Assembly: GCF_900172355.1 (NCBI RefSeq)
Contig: NZ_FWFZ01000019.1
Location: 1 to 64,000 of the forward strand
DNA: 64,000 bases
Direction: 5' to 3'
From: Roseisalinus antarcticus
Lineage (GTDB): Bacteria > Pseudomonadota > Alphaproteobacteria > Rhodobacterales > Rhodobacteraceae
Both the position numbers and the translations under genes were made by a program. Each line of letters begins with the position of its first letter. Position 1 is the first letter of the stretch. Positions 9,269-17,332 of this stretch are shown piece after piece. Under the pieces are notes generated by a model that searched no databases, was not told the DNA's origin, and was given only the letters and a program-made list of their open reading frames with translations.

Positions 9269-9898
9269 ATGTCAGACCGACCGATCAATCCCGTCCTCAA
9301 GCAGGTCCTCGAACTGGGGCCCACCATCGTCTTCTTCCTGGCGTATCTCCGCCTGCGGGACGAGACCTTCACCATCGGCGGGGTGGAGTATTCCGGCTTC
9401 ATCGTTGCGACGCTGGTCTTCATCCCGGTGCTTCTAGCCGCCATCGGCGTGCTTTGGGCGCTGACGCGCAAGCTGAGCCGGATGCAGATCTTCACCGCCT
9501 TCATGGTGATCTTCTTCGGCGGGCTGACGGCCTGGTTCAACGACGAGCGGTTCTTCAAGATCAAGACCACCATCGTCTATGGCGTCATGGCAGCACTTCT
9601 GGGCTTGGGCCTTCTGCGGCGGCAAAGCTGGCTGGAATGGGTCATCGGAGAGCTGATGCCCATGCAGCATGAGGGCTGGATGGTCCTGACCCGGCGCCTC
9701 GCCGCCTTCCTGGTGGTGCTGGCGCTGGCCAACGAGCTCATCTGGCGCACGCAAAGCACCGACCTGTGGGTCAAGCTCGAGACCTTCGCCTTTCCGGTCG
9801 CGCTGATCGCCTTTCTGTGGTGGCAGATCTTCGCCCTGCAGAAATACCTGATCGAGCCGCCTGACGCGACATCCCCGACGGACAAGGCCGACAGCTAA
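9269..9898 (+). CDS. yciB: YciB/IspZ family inner-membrane septation protein
   Basis: Polytopic inner-membrane protein of 209 residues in the YciB (IspZ, septation protein A) family, recognised by the N-terminal LELGPTIVFFLAY, the GGLTAWFNDERFFKIKTTI segment and RLAAFLVVLALANELIWR. Five or so membrane helices are expected. E. coli YciB affects envelope integrity and cell division; its biochemical role is unsettled. AAGGAGG lies directly upstream of the ATG. The last four bases overlap the end of the convergent PilZ gene. Confidence 0.9.
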   Translation: MSDRPINPVLKQVLELGPTIVFFLAYLRLRDETFTIGGVEYSGFIVATLVFIPVLLAAIGVLWALTRKLSRMQIFTAFMVIFFGGLTAWFNDERFFKIKTTIVYGVMAALLGLGLLRRQSWLEWVIGELMPMQHEGWMVLTRRLAAFLVVLALANELIWRTQSTDLWVKLETFAFPVALIAFLWWQIFALQKYLIEPPDATSPTDKADS

Positions 9899-10218
9899 AG
9901 CTCCCGGAACCGGTGATAGCCGGCGGTGTTGCGGACCGCCCGGCTCGCCTCGACCGTGCCGCGGATCATCGCCATCTCGGCGTCCGACAGCGGCCGGTCG
10001 AATCGCAGGCCGACGAGGCCCGCGCGGCGCCAGACGACGCGGCCCCTGATCTCGGACATCCGGAGCACGAGCGCGACCCTGCTTCCGGGAGATTCGAACA
10101 GGCCCGCCACCCGGGCCCCGAATTCCGAAACATTCCGAATCTCGGCCCAGACCGGCCCCTGTGCGGTATGAAACCGTGCGGCGTAGTCGCACAATGCCCT
10201 GTGATCTCGGTGTTTCAC
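9895..10218 (-). CDS. PilZ domain protein
   Basis: Cytoplasmic protein of 107 residues that looks like a stand-alone PilZ domain: basic N-terminus with RALCDYAARF, then AEIRNVSEFGARV in the place of the (D/N)xSxxG c-di-GMP motif, and strands LVLRMSEIRGRVVWRR / LVGLRFDRPLS. PilZ domains bind cyclic di-GMP and alter a partner protein. The RxxxR arm is not clear, so ligand binding is uncertain. A glycosyltransferase with a possible c-di-GMP input domain occurs at 36-38 kb. It converges on yciB with a 4-bp overlap. Confidence 0.65.
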   Translation of the reverse strand: MKHRDHRALCDYAARFHTAQGPVWAEIRNVSEFGARVAGLFESPGSRVALVLRMSEIRGRVVWRRAGLVGLRFDRPLSDAEMAMIRGTVEASRAVRNTAGYHRFREL

Positions 10219-10245
10219 GCGGCCCTCCCGAAGCTTCGGATAAGC

Positions 10246-11118
10246 CTAGCGGTGAACTCTTGCCAAAGCCCTAACGGGCGTGGGTCGGGGCGCCGGCCGG
10301 GCCAGCTGCGCCCGCAGCACGCCCAGCGGGGTCGCCTCCGGTGTCAGCAGGAGGACCCGGTAGAGCCGCCAGACGCCCGGCCGCAGATATCCCGACCAAT
10401 GGCAGATCCGGACCCGGGGCGGCGCGATCGGAAAGCCCAGGGCAGCAAGGGCCTCGAGGCTCTCGGCCTGGTCCAGGGGCAGGTCCAGCCACCGCGCCAT
10501 CGGCGGCCCTCTGCGCCCGAGCGTCGCCCCGCCCAGCGGCATCGCGATCCGCAGAAGCAGGTCAAATACGGCGTTTTCCCGGCCGGTGACACTGAATACC
10601 TCGGCGGCCCGGCCCGCCGCCGTCGCCATCCGCCGTTCGGCCTCGGTTCGGAAGGCCGCCGCCGAGATCAGCACGATCCGCGCCACCGCGCCCGCGGGCA
10701 GGCCGGGCAGGGCCCCCAGCGCCACCCGCGCCCCGAGGGAATGGGCGACGAGGTGAACCGACCGGTCCGGGGCCGCCTCGCGCACCAGGGCGATCAGGCG
10801 CGACAGCCGCCGCCCCGCCCGGGCCGAGGCCCGCCAGGCCCGCCAGATCGAGCCCCTGGCGTTCCAGCCAAAGCCGATGGCAAGCCCCGCCGCCCCGTGC
10901 AGATGCAGGTGTTTCGGCCAGGAGACGGCCTTCCAGCAGGCCCGGCCCGGGCGCAGGGAGAGGATGTGGTCATGGGGGTCGTGCGTCCTGCAGGCGGGCG
11001 AAAACTTGAAGCCATGGATCATGACCACCACCGGCGCACCCTCCGGAAGGCTCGCGAGCGCCCTGCGCAGGGCGCCGCTGTCGAAAGTGTCGTCGCTGTT
11101 GATCGAAAGGAGTGCCAT
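10246..11118 (-). CDS. alpha/beta hydrolase family protein
   Basis: Cytoplasmic protein of 290 residues with an alpha/beta-hydrolase core: strand and oxyanion region VVVMIHGFKFSP near residue 30, and nucleophile elbow LVAHSLGARVAL, giving a likely catalytic serine. The C-terminal part, with SGYLRPGVWRLYRVLL, fits a family of uncharacterised roseobacter hydrolases. The substrate is unknown; the family includes esterases and lipases. The start at 11118 follows AAAGGAG on the minus strand. An upstream ATG at 11223 would add a non-conserved extension that runs into the riboswitch promoter region. Confidence 0.7.
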   Translation of the reverse strand: MALLSINSDDTFDSGALRRALASLPEGAPVVVMIHGFKFSPACRTHDPHDHILSLRPGRACWKAVSWPKHLHLHGAAGLAIGFGWNARGSIWRAWRASARAGRRLSRLIALVREAAPDRSVHLVAHSLGARVALGALPGLPAGAVARIVLISAAAFRTEAERRMATAAGRAAEVFSVTGRENAVFDLLLRIAMPLGGATLGRRGPPMARWLDLPLDQAESLEALAALGFPIAPPRVRICHWSGYLRPGVWRLYRVLLLTPEATPLGVLRAQLARPAPRPTPVRALARVHR

Positions 11119-11246
11119 GCCCGCCCCACAACATCTTGTGGCCGCTATTGCCAAAAGCATGCGACAGGTCCTTGAACTCTTTGTTAAGCCTGCGTGACGG
11201 TGACCCCCGCTTGACCGCAACACCCGCGCTCGCTAAGTCATTTTTC

Positions 11247-11323
11247 GTGGCGATTTGATTACCGGATTGCGGGCCACTATCGCGTGTTCTCGGACACGGG
11301 TGAAAACAAGCCGCTAAAGAGGT
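11247..11323 (+). promoter_or_regulatory. SAM-II riboswitch
   Basis: The leader of metZ shows the SAM-II (metA motif) signature. A P1 stem, GTGGC (11247-11251) with GCCAC (11273-11277), closes a loop containing GATTTG and ACCGGATTGC. The conserved GCCGCTAAAGAGG follows at 11310-11322, and its CCG can pair with CGG of the loop to form the pseudoknot. SAM-II aptamers occur in alphaproteobacteria ahead of methionine genes and repress them when S-adenosylmethionine is plentiful. A terminator follows directly, before metZ. Confidence 0.85.
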
Positions 11324-11334
11324 CAGGGGTCACG

Positions 11335-11366
11335 CCCCGATACCTTGCCCGGTGTCGGGGTTTTTT
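11335..11366 (+). terminator. intrinsic terminator in the metZ leader
   Basis: Ten-base-pair stem CCCCGATACC / GGTGTCGGGG (one T-G wobble), 6-nt loop, then TTTTTT at 11361-11366, placed between the SAM-II aptamer and the metZ start at 11387. GGGG at 11326-11329 can pair instead with CCCC 11335-11338 and would break this stem, giving a candidate antiterminator. The layout points to transcription attenuation. Confidence 0.8.
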
Positions 11367-11386
11367 GATGCGCGAAAGGGACCCGC

Positions 11387-12562
11387 ATGACCGATTGGGA
11401 CAAAAAGACGAAGGCCGTTCACAGCGGCACCCGCCGCAGCCAGTACGGCGAGGTGTCCGAGGCGATTTTCCTTACCCAGGGCTTCGTCTATGACAGTGCC
11501 GAGGCCGCCGAGGCGCGGTTTCTGAAGGCCGGCGAGGATGAATTCATCTATGCCCGCTACGGCAACCCCACCGTCCGCATGTTCGAGGATCGGATGGCCG
11601 CGCTGGAAGGCGCCGAGGATGCCTTTGCCACGGCGTCGGGCATGGCCGCCGTCAACGCGGCGCTGACCTCGATCCTGCGGTCGGGCGACCATGTCGTGTC
11701 GTCGCGGGCCCTCTTCGGTTCGTGCCTCTATATCCTCGAGGACGTGCTCAGCCGCTACGGCGTCGAGGTGACCTTCGTCGATGGCACGGACCTCGACCAA
11801 TGGGCGGAAGCGATCCGTCCCGACACCCGCGCGGTCTTTTTCGAGAGCGTGTCGAACCCGACGCTGGACGTGATCGACATCGAGGCGGTCTCACAACTCG
11901 CCCATGCTCAGGGCGCGATCGTGATCGTCGACAATGTCTTTGCCACGCCGGTCTTTTCGCGGGCGATCGAGCAGGGCGCGGACGTGGTCGTCTATTCCGC
12001 GACCAAGCATATCGACGGGCAGGGGCGTGCGCTGGGCGGCGTCGTGCTCGGCTCCAGGGAGTATATCCGCAAGACGCTGGAGCCCTATCTGAAACACACC
12101 GGGGGCAGCCTGTCGCCCTTCACGGCCTGGATGCTGCTGAAGGGGCTCGAGACCATGGACCTGCGCGTTCGCGCACAGTCAGCCTCCGCCTTGACCCTGG
12201 CGCGGCAGTTGTCGGGCCATGAGAAGCTCTCCCGCGTGCTCTACCCGGGTCTGCCCGACCATCCGCAGCACGCGCTGACGATGCGGCAGAACGGGACCGC
12301 CGGGACCGTGCTGGCGGTCGATTGCGGCACCAAGGATGCAGCCTTCAAGGTATTGAACGCGTTGCAGATCTGGACGATCTCGAACAACCTCGGGGATGCC
12401 AAGTCCATCGTGACCCACCCCGCCACGACCACTCACCAGAGGTTGCCGGAGGTGCAAAGGGCGGCACTGGGCATCACCGCGGGGCTGATCCGCCTGTCGG
12501 TCGGGCTGGAAGCGGTCGGGGATCTACTGGAAGATCTGGAGCAGGCGCTGGCGACGATCTGA
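11387..12562 (+). CDS. metZ: O-succinylhomoserine sulfhydrylase
   Basis: Cys/Met-metabolism PLP enzyme that makes homocysteine from O-succinylhomoserine and sulfide, the direct sulfhydrylation route to methionine. It has 391 residues. The PLP lysine is K207 in VYSATKHIDGQGRALGG. The opening TKAVHSGTRRSQYGEVSEAI and the active-site YARYGNPT segment are typical of the MetZ branch. The SAM-II riboswitch and terminator upstream support a methionine role and predict repression by S-adenosylmethionine. Confidence 0.93.
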   Translation: MTDWDKKTKAVHSGTRRSQYGEVSEAIFLTQGFVYDSAEAAEARFLKAGEDEFIYARYGNPTVRMFEDRMAALEGAEDAFATASGMAAVNAALTSILRSGDHVVSSRALFGSCLYILEDVLSRYGVEVTFVDGTDLDQWAEAIRPDTRAVFFESVSNPTLDVIDIEAVSQLAHAQGAIVIVDNVFATPVFSRAIEQGADVVVYSATKHIDGQGRALGGVVLGSREYIRKTLEPYLKHTGGSLSPFTAWMLLKGLETMDLRVRAQSASALTLARQLSGHEKLSRVLYPGLPDHPQHALTMRQNGTAGTVLAVDCGTKDAAFKVLNALQIWTISNNLGDAKSIVTHPATTTHQRLPEVQRAALGITAGLIRLSVGLEAVGDLLEDLEQALATI

Positions 12563-12595
12563 TGCGCACACTTTTCCGGCACGATATGTGGACAT

Positions 12596-12640
12596 GGGCC
12601 CCTGCCGGTCCATATACAGTTTCTAGCCACAGAGGGGCCC
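12596..12640 (+). promoter_or_regulatory. inverted repeat that could mask the folE2 ribosome-binding site
   Basis: GGGCCCCT at 12596-12603 is perfectly complementary to AGGGGCCC at 12633-12640, and the second arm overlaps the purine-rich AGAGGGG that is the only ribosome-binding site for the folE2 ATG at 12646. The 29-nt loop is AT-richer than its surroundings. The arrangement would let the leader hide the translation start. It could equally be a weak metZ terminator. Confidence 0.35.
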
Positions 12641-12645
12641 TGCCA

Positions 12646-13752
12646 ATGAACTTGCATGCACCTGATTTCGACCGCGAACCGACCAGATCCGAAGCCGAGG
12701 CCGCGCTGGCTGTGCTGCGCCGATGGGCAGGGGAGGCGAGCGCCGATGAAGTGGCCACGCTCGACCCCACGGTGGCCGCGCTGCTGCCGGGTCATGCGGG
12801 CGCAGAGTATCCAGCGTTGACGCGGGCCTATCCGGAGGCGTTCGAGGCGGACGCCGCCTATCGCGCGACCATGCCGGATCTGCAGAACGGCCCCGCGTCG
12901 CTGATCCGCGGCTGCGCCACCCAGATCCAGCATGTGGGGATCTCGAACTTTCGCCTGCCGATCCGGTTCCATACGCGCGACAACGGCGATCTGACGCTCG
13001 AGACCAGCGTAACCGGAACCGTGAGCCTGGAGGCCGAGAAAAAGGGCATCAACATGTCCCGGATCATGCGGACCTTCTACAAGCATGCGAACGAGACGTT
13101 TTCGTTCGAGGTGATCGAACGGGCGCTGGATGCCTACAAATCCGACCTGGAGAGCTTCGACGCGCGGATCCAGATGCGGTTTTCCTTCCCGATGCAGGTG
13201 CAGAGCCTGCGCTCGGGGCTGGAAGGGTTCCAGTATTACGACATCGCGCTGGAGCTGGTCGAGCGGGACGGCATCCGCAAGAAGATCATCCATCTCGACT
13301 TCGTCTATTCCTCGACCTGCCCCTGCTCGCTGGAGCTTTCCGAGCACGCGCGGCAGGTGCGCGGTCAGCTGGCGACGCCGCATTCGCAGCGTTCCGTCGC
13401 GCGGATAAGCGTCGAGGTGGACGGCTCCGCCCCCGGCTGCCTGTGGTTCGAGGACCTGATCGACATGGCCCGCGCGGCGGTGCCGACCGAGACCCAGGTC
13501 ATGGTCAAGCGCGAGGACGAGCAGGCTTTTGCCGAGCTCAACGCCGCCAACCCGATCTTTGTGGAAGATGCGGCGCGGCTCTTTTGCGAGCAGTTGAAGG
13601 CCGACCCACGGGTCGGCGACTTCCGCATCGTGGCCAGCCACCAGGAAAGCCTGCACAGCCATGACGCGGTATCGGTGCTGACCGAAGGACCCACTTTCGC
13701 CGCCGAAAGCTTGGACCCGCGGCTGTTCATGACGTTGTTCCATGTCGGCTAG
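12646..13752 (+). CDS. folE2: GTP cyclohydrolase FolE2 (type IB)
   Basis: GTP cyclohydrolase IB converts GTP to 7,8-dihydroneopterin triphosphate, the first step of folate synthesis. It has 368 residues, with an N-terminal ~65-residue extension seen in roseobacter homologues. Family landmarks include VGISNFRLPI, the cysteine pair STCPCS (C225 and C227), the HSQRS segment (H246) and ASHQESLHSHDA near the C-terminus. Type IB enzymes can work with metals other than zinc. folB and folP lie at 24.5-26.5 kb. The ATG at 12646 is chosen because the frame upstream overlaps metZ. Confidence 0.92.
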   Translation: MNLHAPDFDREPTRSEAEAALAVLRRWAGEASADEVATLDPTVAALLPGHAGAEYPALTRAYPEAFEADAAYRATMPDLQNGPASLIRGCATQIQHVGISNFRLPIRFHTRDNGDLTLETSVTGTVSLEAEKKGINMSRIMRTFYKHANETFSFEVIERALDAYKSDLESFDARIQMRFSFPMQVQSLRSGLEGFQYYDIALELVERDGIRKKIIHLDFVYSSTCPCSLELSEHARQVRGQLATPHSQRSVARISVEVDGSAPGCLWFEDLIDMARAAVPTETQVMVKREDEQAFAELNAANPIFVEDAARLFCEQLKADPRVGDFRIVASHQESLHSHDAVSVLTEGPTFAAESLDPRLFMTLFHVG

Positions 13753-13755
13753 GTG

Positions 13756-13779
13756 CCAGATTATTCGCGAATAATCTGG
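13756..13779. repeat. 24-bp palindrome, second copy of the TTCGCGAA element
   Basis: Perfect 24-bp palindrome with core ATTATTCGCGAATAAT, three bases after the folE2 stop. It shares the layout and centre of the palindrome at 4822-4843 (CAGA-TATTCGCGAATA-TCTG). Both sit immediately 3' of a gene, which suggests a dispersed terminator-like or protein-binding element. There is no poly-T tail. Confidence 0.6.
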
Positions 13780-13838
13780 GCCCGGAACCGCGGTTGGCAC
13801 GCTTGACACTCTCTGTCGCGCGGGCCAACCGTTTCTCC

Positions 13839-15287
13839 ATGCTGGACGTGCGCCCCGTTGGATATGTGATCGGTCTTCTCGTGGCGGCGCTGGGCGTGAC
13901 CATGCTGGCACCGCTCGTCTCGGATCTTATCGCGGGCAACGGCCACTGGCCGGTCTTCCTGGAGGCCTCGGCGATGACCGTGCTGACCGGCGGGCTGACG
14001 GCGGTCGCCTGTTCCAACGGGGTGACGGAAGGGTTGACGATCCGCCAGACCTTCCTGCTGACGGTGCTGGTCTGGGTCGCGCTGCCGCTGTTCGGGGCCA
14101 TTCCGTTTGTCATCGGCGCAACGAACCTGTCGCTGACCAACGCGTTTTTCGAGGCGATGTCCGGCCTGACCACAACCGGCGCCACGGTCCTGGGCGGGAT
14201 CGAGGCGCTGCCGGAGGGGCTGAAGCTCTGGCGCGGCATCCTGCAATGGCTGGGCGGCATCGGGATCATCGTCGTCGCCATGGTGTTCCTGCCCGAGCTC
14301 AAGGTCGGGGGCATGCAGATTTTCCGGTCCGAGGCTTTCGACACGATGGGCAAGATCCTGCCCCGCGCGGCGGAGATCGCGTCGAGCATTTCGGTGATCT
14401 ACGTGGGCCTCACCCTGTCCTGCGCCATGGCCTATGCCATGGCCGGGATGAACGGGTTCGATGCCATGGTCCACGCGATGACCACCGTCTCAACCGGCGG
14501 GATGGCCAATACCGATGCCTCTTTCGGGGCCTACGGGGCCGGGGCGCATTATGTTGCGGTTGTCTTCATGCTGCTCGCGGCGCTGCCGTTCGTCCGCTAT
14601 GTCCAGATGATCGCGGGGGATCCCAAGCCGCTGTGGCGCGACAGCCAGATCCGCAGCTTCATCGCCACGGTCCTGGTCGTCGTGCTCGTCCTCACCGCTT
14701 TTCTGTTCGAGACCTTCCACGGCTATTCCGAGATCGCCTTCCGCGAAGCTCTGTTCAACGTTGTGTCGATCATGACCGGGACCGGCTTTGCCAGCGCGGA
14801 TTACATGCTCTGGGGGCCCTTCGCCGTCGCGCTGTTCTTTTTCGTCGGCCTCATCGGGGGCTGCGCCGGGTCGACCTCCTGCTCGATCAAGATCTTCCGC
14901 TACCAGCTGCTGTTCGCCTCGATCAAGACGCAGATCAAGCGCATCCACTCGCCGCACGGGATGTTCACGCCGCGCTACGAGGGGCGGCCGGTGGGCGACG
15001 ACGTGCTGAATTCCGTGATGGCCTTCTTCGTGGCCTTCATCGTCAGCATGGGGCTTTTCACCATCGCCATCGGCCTGACGGGAGAGGACCTGATAACCTC
15101 TGTCTCGGGGGCGGCGACGGCGCTGGGGAATATCGGCCCGGGGCTTGGTGACAAGATCGGCCCTTCGGGCAATTTCTACGACCTCAACGACAGCGCCAAG
15201 TGGCTGCTGGCCGCGGCGATGCTGGTGGGCCGGCTGGAGGTGATGGCGGTTCTGACGATCCTCACGCTGCGGTTCTGGCGCGACTGA
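13839..15287 (+). CDS. trkH: TrkH-family potassium uptake protein
   Basis: Membrane subunit of a Trk/Ktr-type K+ uptake system, 482 residues, with the four pore repeats: filter segments GLTTTGATV, STGGMANTD, MTGTGFASADY and TALGNIGPGLG, and the intervening membrane helices. The partner TrkA (NAD-binding regulator) is not in the window. The ATG at 13839 is chosen, although there is no obvious ribosome-binding site; a TTG at 13794 would extend it by 15 residues right up to the palindrome after folE2. Confidence 0.92.
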   Translation: MLDVRPVGYVIGLLVAALGVTMLAPLVSDLIAGNGHWPVFLEASAMTVLTGGLTAVACSNGVTEGLTIRQTFLLTVLVWVALPLFGAIPFVIGATNLSLTNAFFEAMSGLTTTGATVLGGIEALPEGLKLWRGILQWLGGIGIIVVAMVFLPELKVGGMQIFRSEAFDTMGKILPRAAEIASSISVIYVGLTLSCAMAYAMAGMNGFDAMVHAMTTVSTGGMANTDASFGAYGAGAHYVAVVFMLLAALPFVRYVQMIAGDPKPLWRDSQIRSFIATVLVVVLVLTAFLFETFHGYSEIAFREALFNVVSIMTGTGFASADYMLWGPFAVALFFFVGLIGGCAGSTSCSIKIFRYQLLFASIKTQIKRIHSPHGMFTPRYEGRPVGDDVLNSVMAFFVAFIVSMGLFTIAIGLTGEDLITSVSGAATALGNIGPGLGDKIGPSGNFYDLNDSAKWLLAAAMLVGRLEVMAVLTILTLRFWRD

Positions 15288-15310
15288 CCGCGCCAGATCC
15301 GGGCGCGTGG

Positions 15311-17131
15311 CTACCAGCAGCTGACCAGCACGGTCATCTCCGCGGCCCGCAGCGTCAGAAGTTCGGGCGTGATGGCCGCGATCGACGGGGTGGTCTGCAC
15401 CGTGATCCCGACGCCGCGCAGGGAGGCGATGATCGCCTCGGCATCGGCGGCGAAGTTCACGTCCTTGGGCAGGACCCGCGTCCCGCTGTCGTCGCGGGGC
15501 AGCAACATGCCGAGCACGGCGCCGCCGTTGTCGAAGAGCGGTCCGCCCGCGTCCCCGTCCTCGACCTGGAGCGAGAGGCGCTTGACCTCTTCCTCGCCGG
15601 CAAGGCCGCGGATGTCTTCCAGCGTGCCGAAGGTCAGCGCCGGCGACGAGAGCAACCCGCCGAAGGGATAGCCGGCCACCGCCACCTCGGCGCGCAGCCG
15701 GGGCACGCTGGTCTGGAACTCCGCCACTCGAATCGGGGCAAGCCGCTCCGCGGGGCGCAAGACCGCGATGCCGAGGTCGGCGTCCATATGGGCCACGCTG
15801 GCGTCATAGCTGCCTTCGATGGTCAGCTCGGTGCAGCCCGTCGCGATCTCGGCACTGGTCAGCACGCTGCCGGCATTGTCGATGTAGAACCCCGACATGG
15901 TCTCGCGCGGCTGACGTATCTCGAGGCCGGCCACCAGGTTGACGCCCTGGTCCTCGTCAGGCGGCGCGATGGCGGGATCGAGCACCCCGTCGATCCGCGT
16001 GAAGCTCGACCGCATCTCGGCGAGAATGCGCGAGCGGCGCTCTTCGTCGCCGGTGGGCCAGATCAGCATGAAGCCCTTGATCGCCCCGTCCTCGCGCGTG
16101 GCATAGACGTAGGTGTGCAATTCCGGGCCGATGGCGTCGATCTCGAAGGCGCGGCTGCTGCGGCTACGCTCCCCCTCGGGGGGGACCAGGGCAAGCGATT
16201 GCAGGATCTCGTAGAACCCGAAGAACCGATCCTCGTCGCCAGGCTGGGAGATCAGCAGCACCTGCGCGGGCAGCGCGTCGCTGCGAGGCTCGAACTTGGC
16301 GAAGGGCGGCTGGTATTCGGCAAAGGCGACGGGGCCGGTGGGGATCACGATCTCGATCCCGGTCGCGTCGTCGCGGACGCGGGCCAGCTCCATCCCCTCG
16401 AGCACCGCGTTGTAGTCAGACAGCAGTTCGTTGCGCTGGCGCGTGGTCAGCACGCCGGTCGCCTCATAGCCCTTGTCCGCCTGCCAGCCGGCCATGGATC
16501 CGCGGGTGCCGCGGCCGAACAGCCCGTCGATGGTGGAGTTGTAATAGCCCGCCCATTGCAGGGCGATCTGAAGCTGCCGTTTTTCGTCGGGTCCGAGCAG
16601 CGCCTCGCTCTGCAGCGCCTCGCTGCGGGTCTCGTCGGGGACCGGCTCGGGCTCCGGCGGCGTCTCGATCACCGGCTCTGTCGGCACGTCTGCGTTCTCG
16701 ATCGCCGCCGCCGCGCTTGCGGTGATGTCGTCCGGCGTCAGCACGTTGTCCTGGGCCGCGTCCGCGACGGCGTCGGGCAGGGGCTGCGCCTCCAGCGGGG
16801 CGCCGACGCCCACGGGATAGAATTGCTGTTCGAAATCAGCGCCGCTCACGGTGTAGCTGTCCGGAGGGATCTGGCCCCGCGCCAGAAGCTCGTTGAGCAG
16901 ACGCCGCGCATCCTCCGCCTCGTAGGGGCCGAGGGCGATGCCGTAGTACCCGTTGCCGACCGAAAACCCCGCAACATTTTCCAGCCGGGACGCATAGCCG
17001 CGGGCGGCCTCTGCCGCGCCCTGCAGGGTGCGGCGGGCCTCGATCTGCAGCCAGAGCGTTTCCTGCGCGAAGGCCGACATCGGCAGCGCCATCGTCGTGC
17101 CAAGGAAAAGGCCAATCAGTCGTCTTGTCAT
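15311..17131 (-). CDS. SPOR / peptidoglycan-binding protein with an inactive trypsin-like domain
   Basis: Exported protein of 606 residues. Signal peptide 1-22; a SPOR-like domain (~23-105, ENVAGFSVGNGYYGIALGPY); a Pro/Glu-rich linker (~150-175); a peptidoglycan-binding-1 domain (~182-238, ALQWAGYYNSTIDGLFGRGT); a middle domain (~255-385); and a trypsin-like fold (~395-575). In the last domain the catalytic histidine position holds Glu (LTSAE, E428) and the serine position holds Ala (GDAGG, A528), so it cannot be a serine protease of the normal type. It is probably a periplasmic cell-wall-associated structural or sensor protein. C-terminal VLVSCW is unusual. Confidence 0.82.
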   Translation of the reverse strand: MTRRLIGLFLGTTMALPMSAFAQETLWLQIEARRTLQGAAEAARGYASRLENVAGFSVGNGYYGIALGPYEAEDARRLLNELLARGQIPPDSYTVSGADFEQQFYPVGVGAPLEAQPLPDAVADAAQDNVLTPDDITASAAAAIENADVPTEPVIETPPEPEPVPDETRSEALQSEALLGPDEKRQLQIALQWAGYYNSTIDGLFGRGTRGSMAGWQADKGYEATGVLTTRQRNELLSDYNAVLEGMELARVRDDATGIEIVIPTGPVAFAEYQPPFAKFEPRSDALPAQVLLISQPGDEDRFFGFYEILQSLALVPPEGERSRSSRAFEIDAIGPELHTYVYATREDGAIKGFMLIWPTGDEERRSRILAEMRSSFTRIDGVLDPAIAPPDEDQGVNLVAGLEIRQPRETMSGFYIDNAGSVLTSAEIATGCTELTIEGSYDASVAHMDADLGIAVLRPAERLAPIRVAEFQTSVPRLRAEVAVAGYPFGGLLSSPALTFGTLEDIRGLAGEEEVKRLSLQVEDGDAGGPLFDNGGAVLGMLLPRDDSGTRVLPKDVNFAADAEAIIASLRGVGITVQTTPSIAAITPELLTLRAAEMTVLVSCW

Positions 17132-17332
17132 GAATACCTCAGAAAATTCCATCGTGCCGCGCAAATCGCTGCAAATTCGGCCTGTTACGCTTGTCGATGC
17201 GAACCCTATCAAAGCGCGGCGCGACGTCAGCTTAAAAAGCAAGGCCCCCTCAAGGATTTGATCGGGCGTGGCGCGATTGACCCTTTCGGACAGGGGGCAT
17301 AATGAGGCGCGACCCGCCGGAACGGAGCGCAC

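Noticed and set aside
15200..17302. Very long plus-strand open frame (about 700 codons) opposite the SPOR/protease-like gene
   Set aside because: Composition is His/Arg/Gly/Gln-rich low-complexity typical of antisense frames in high-GC DNA; the minus-strand gene has a signal peptide and recognisable domains.
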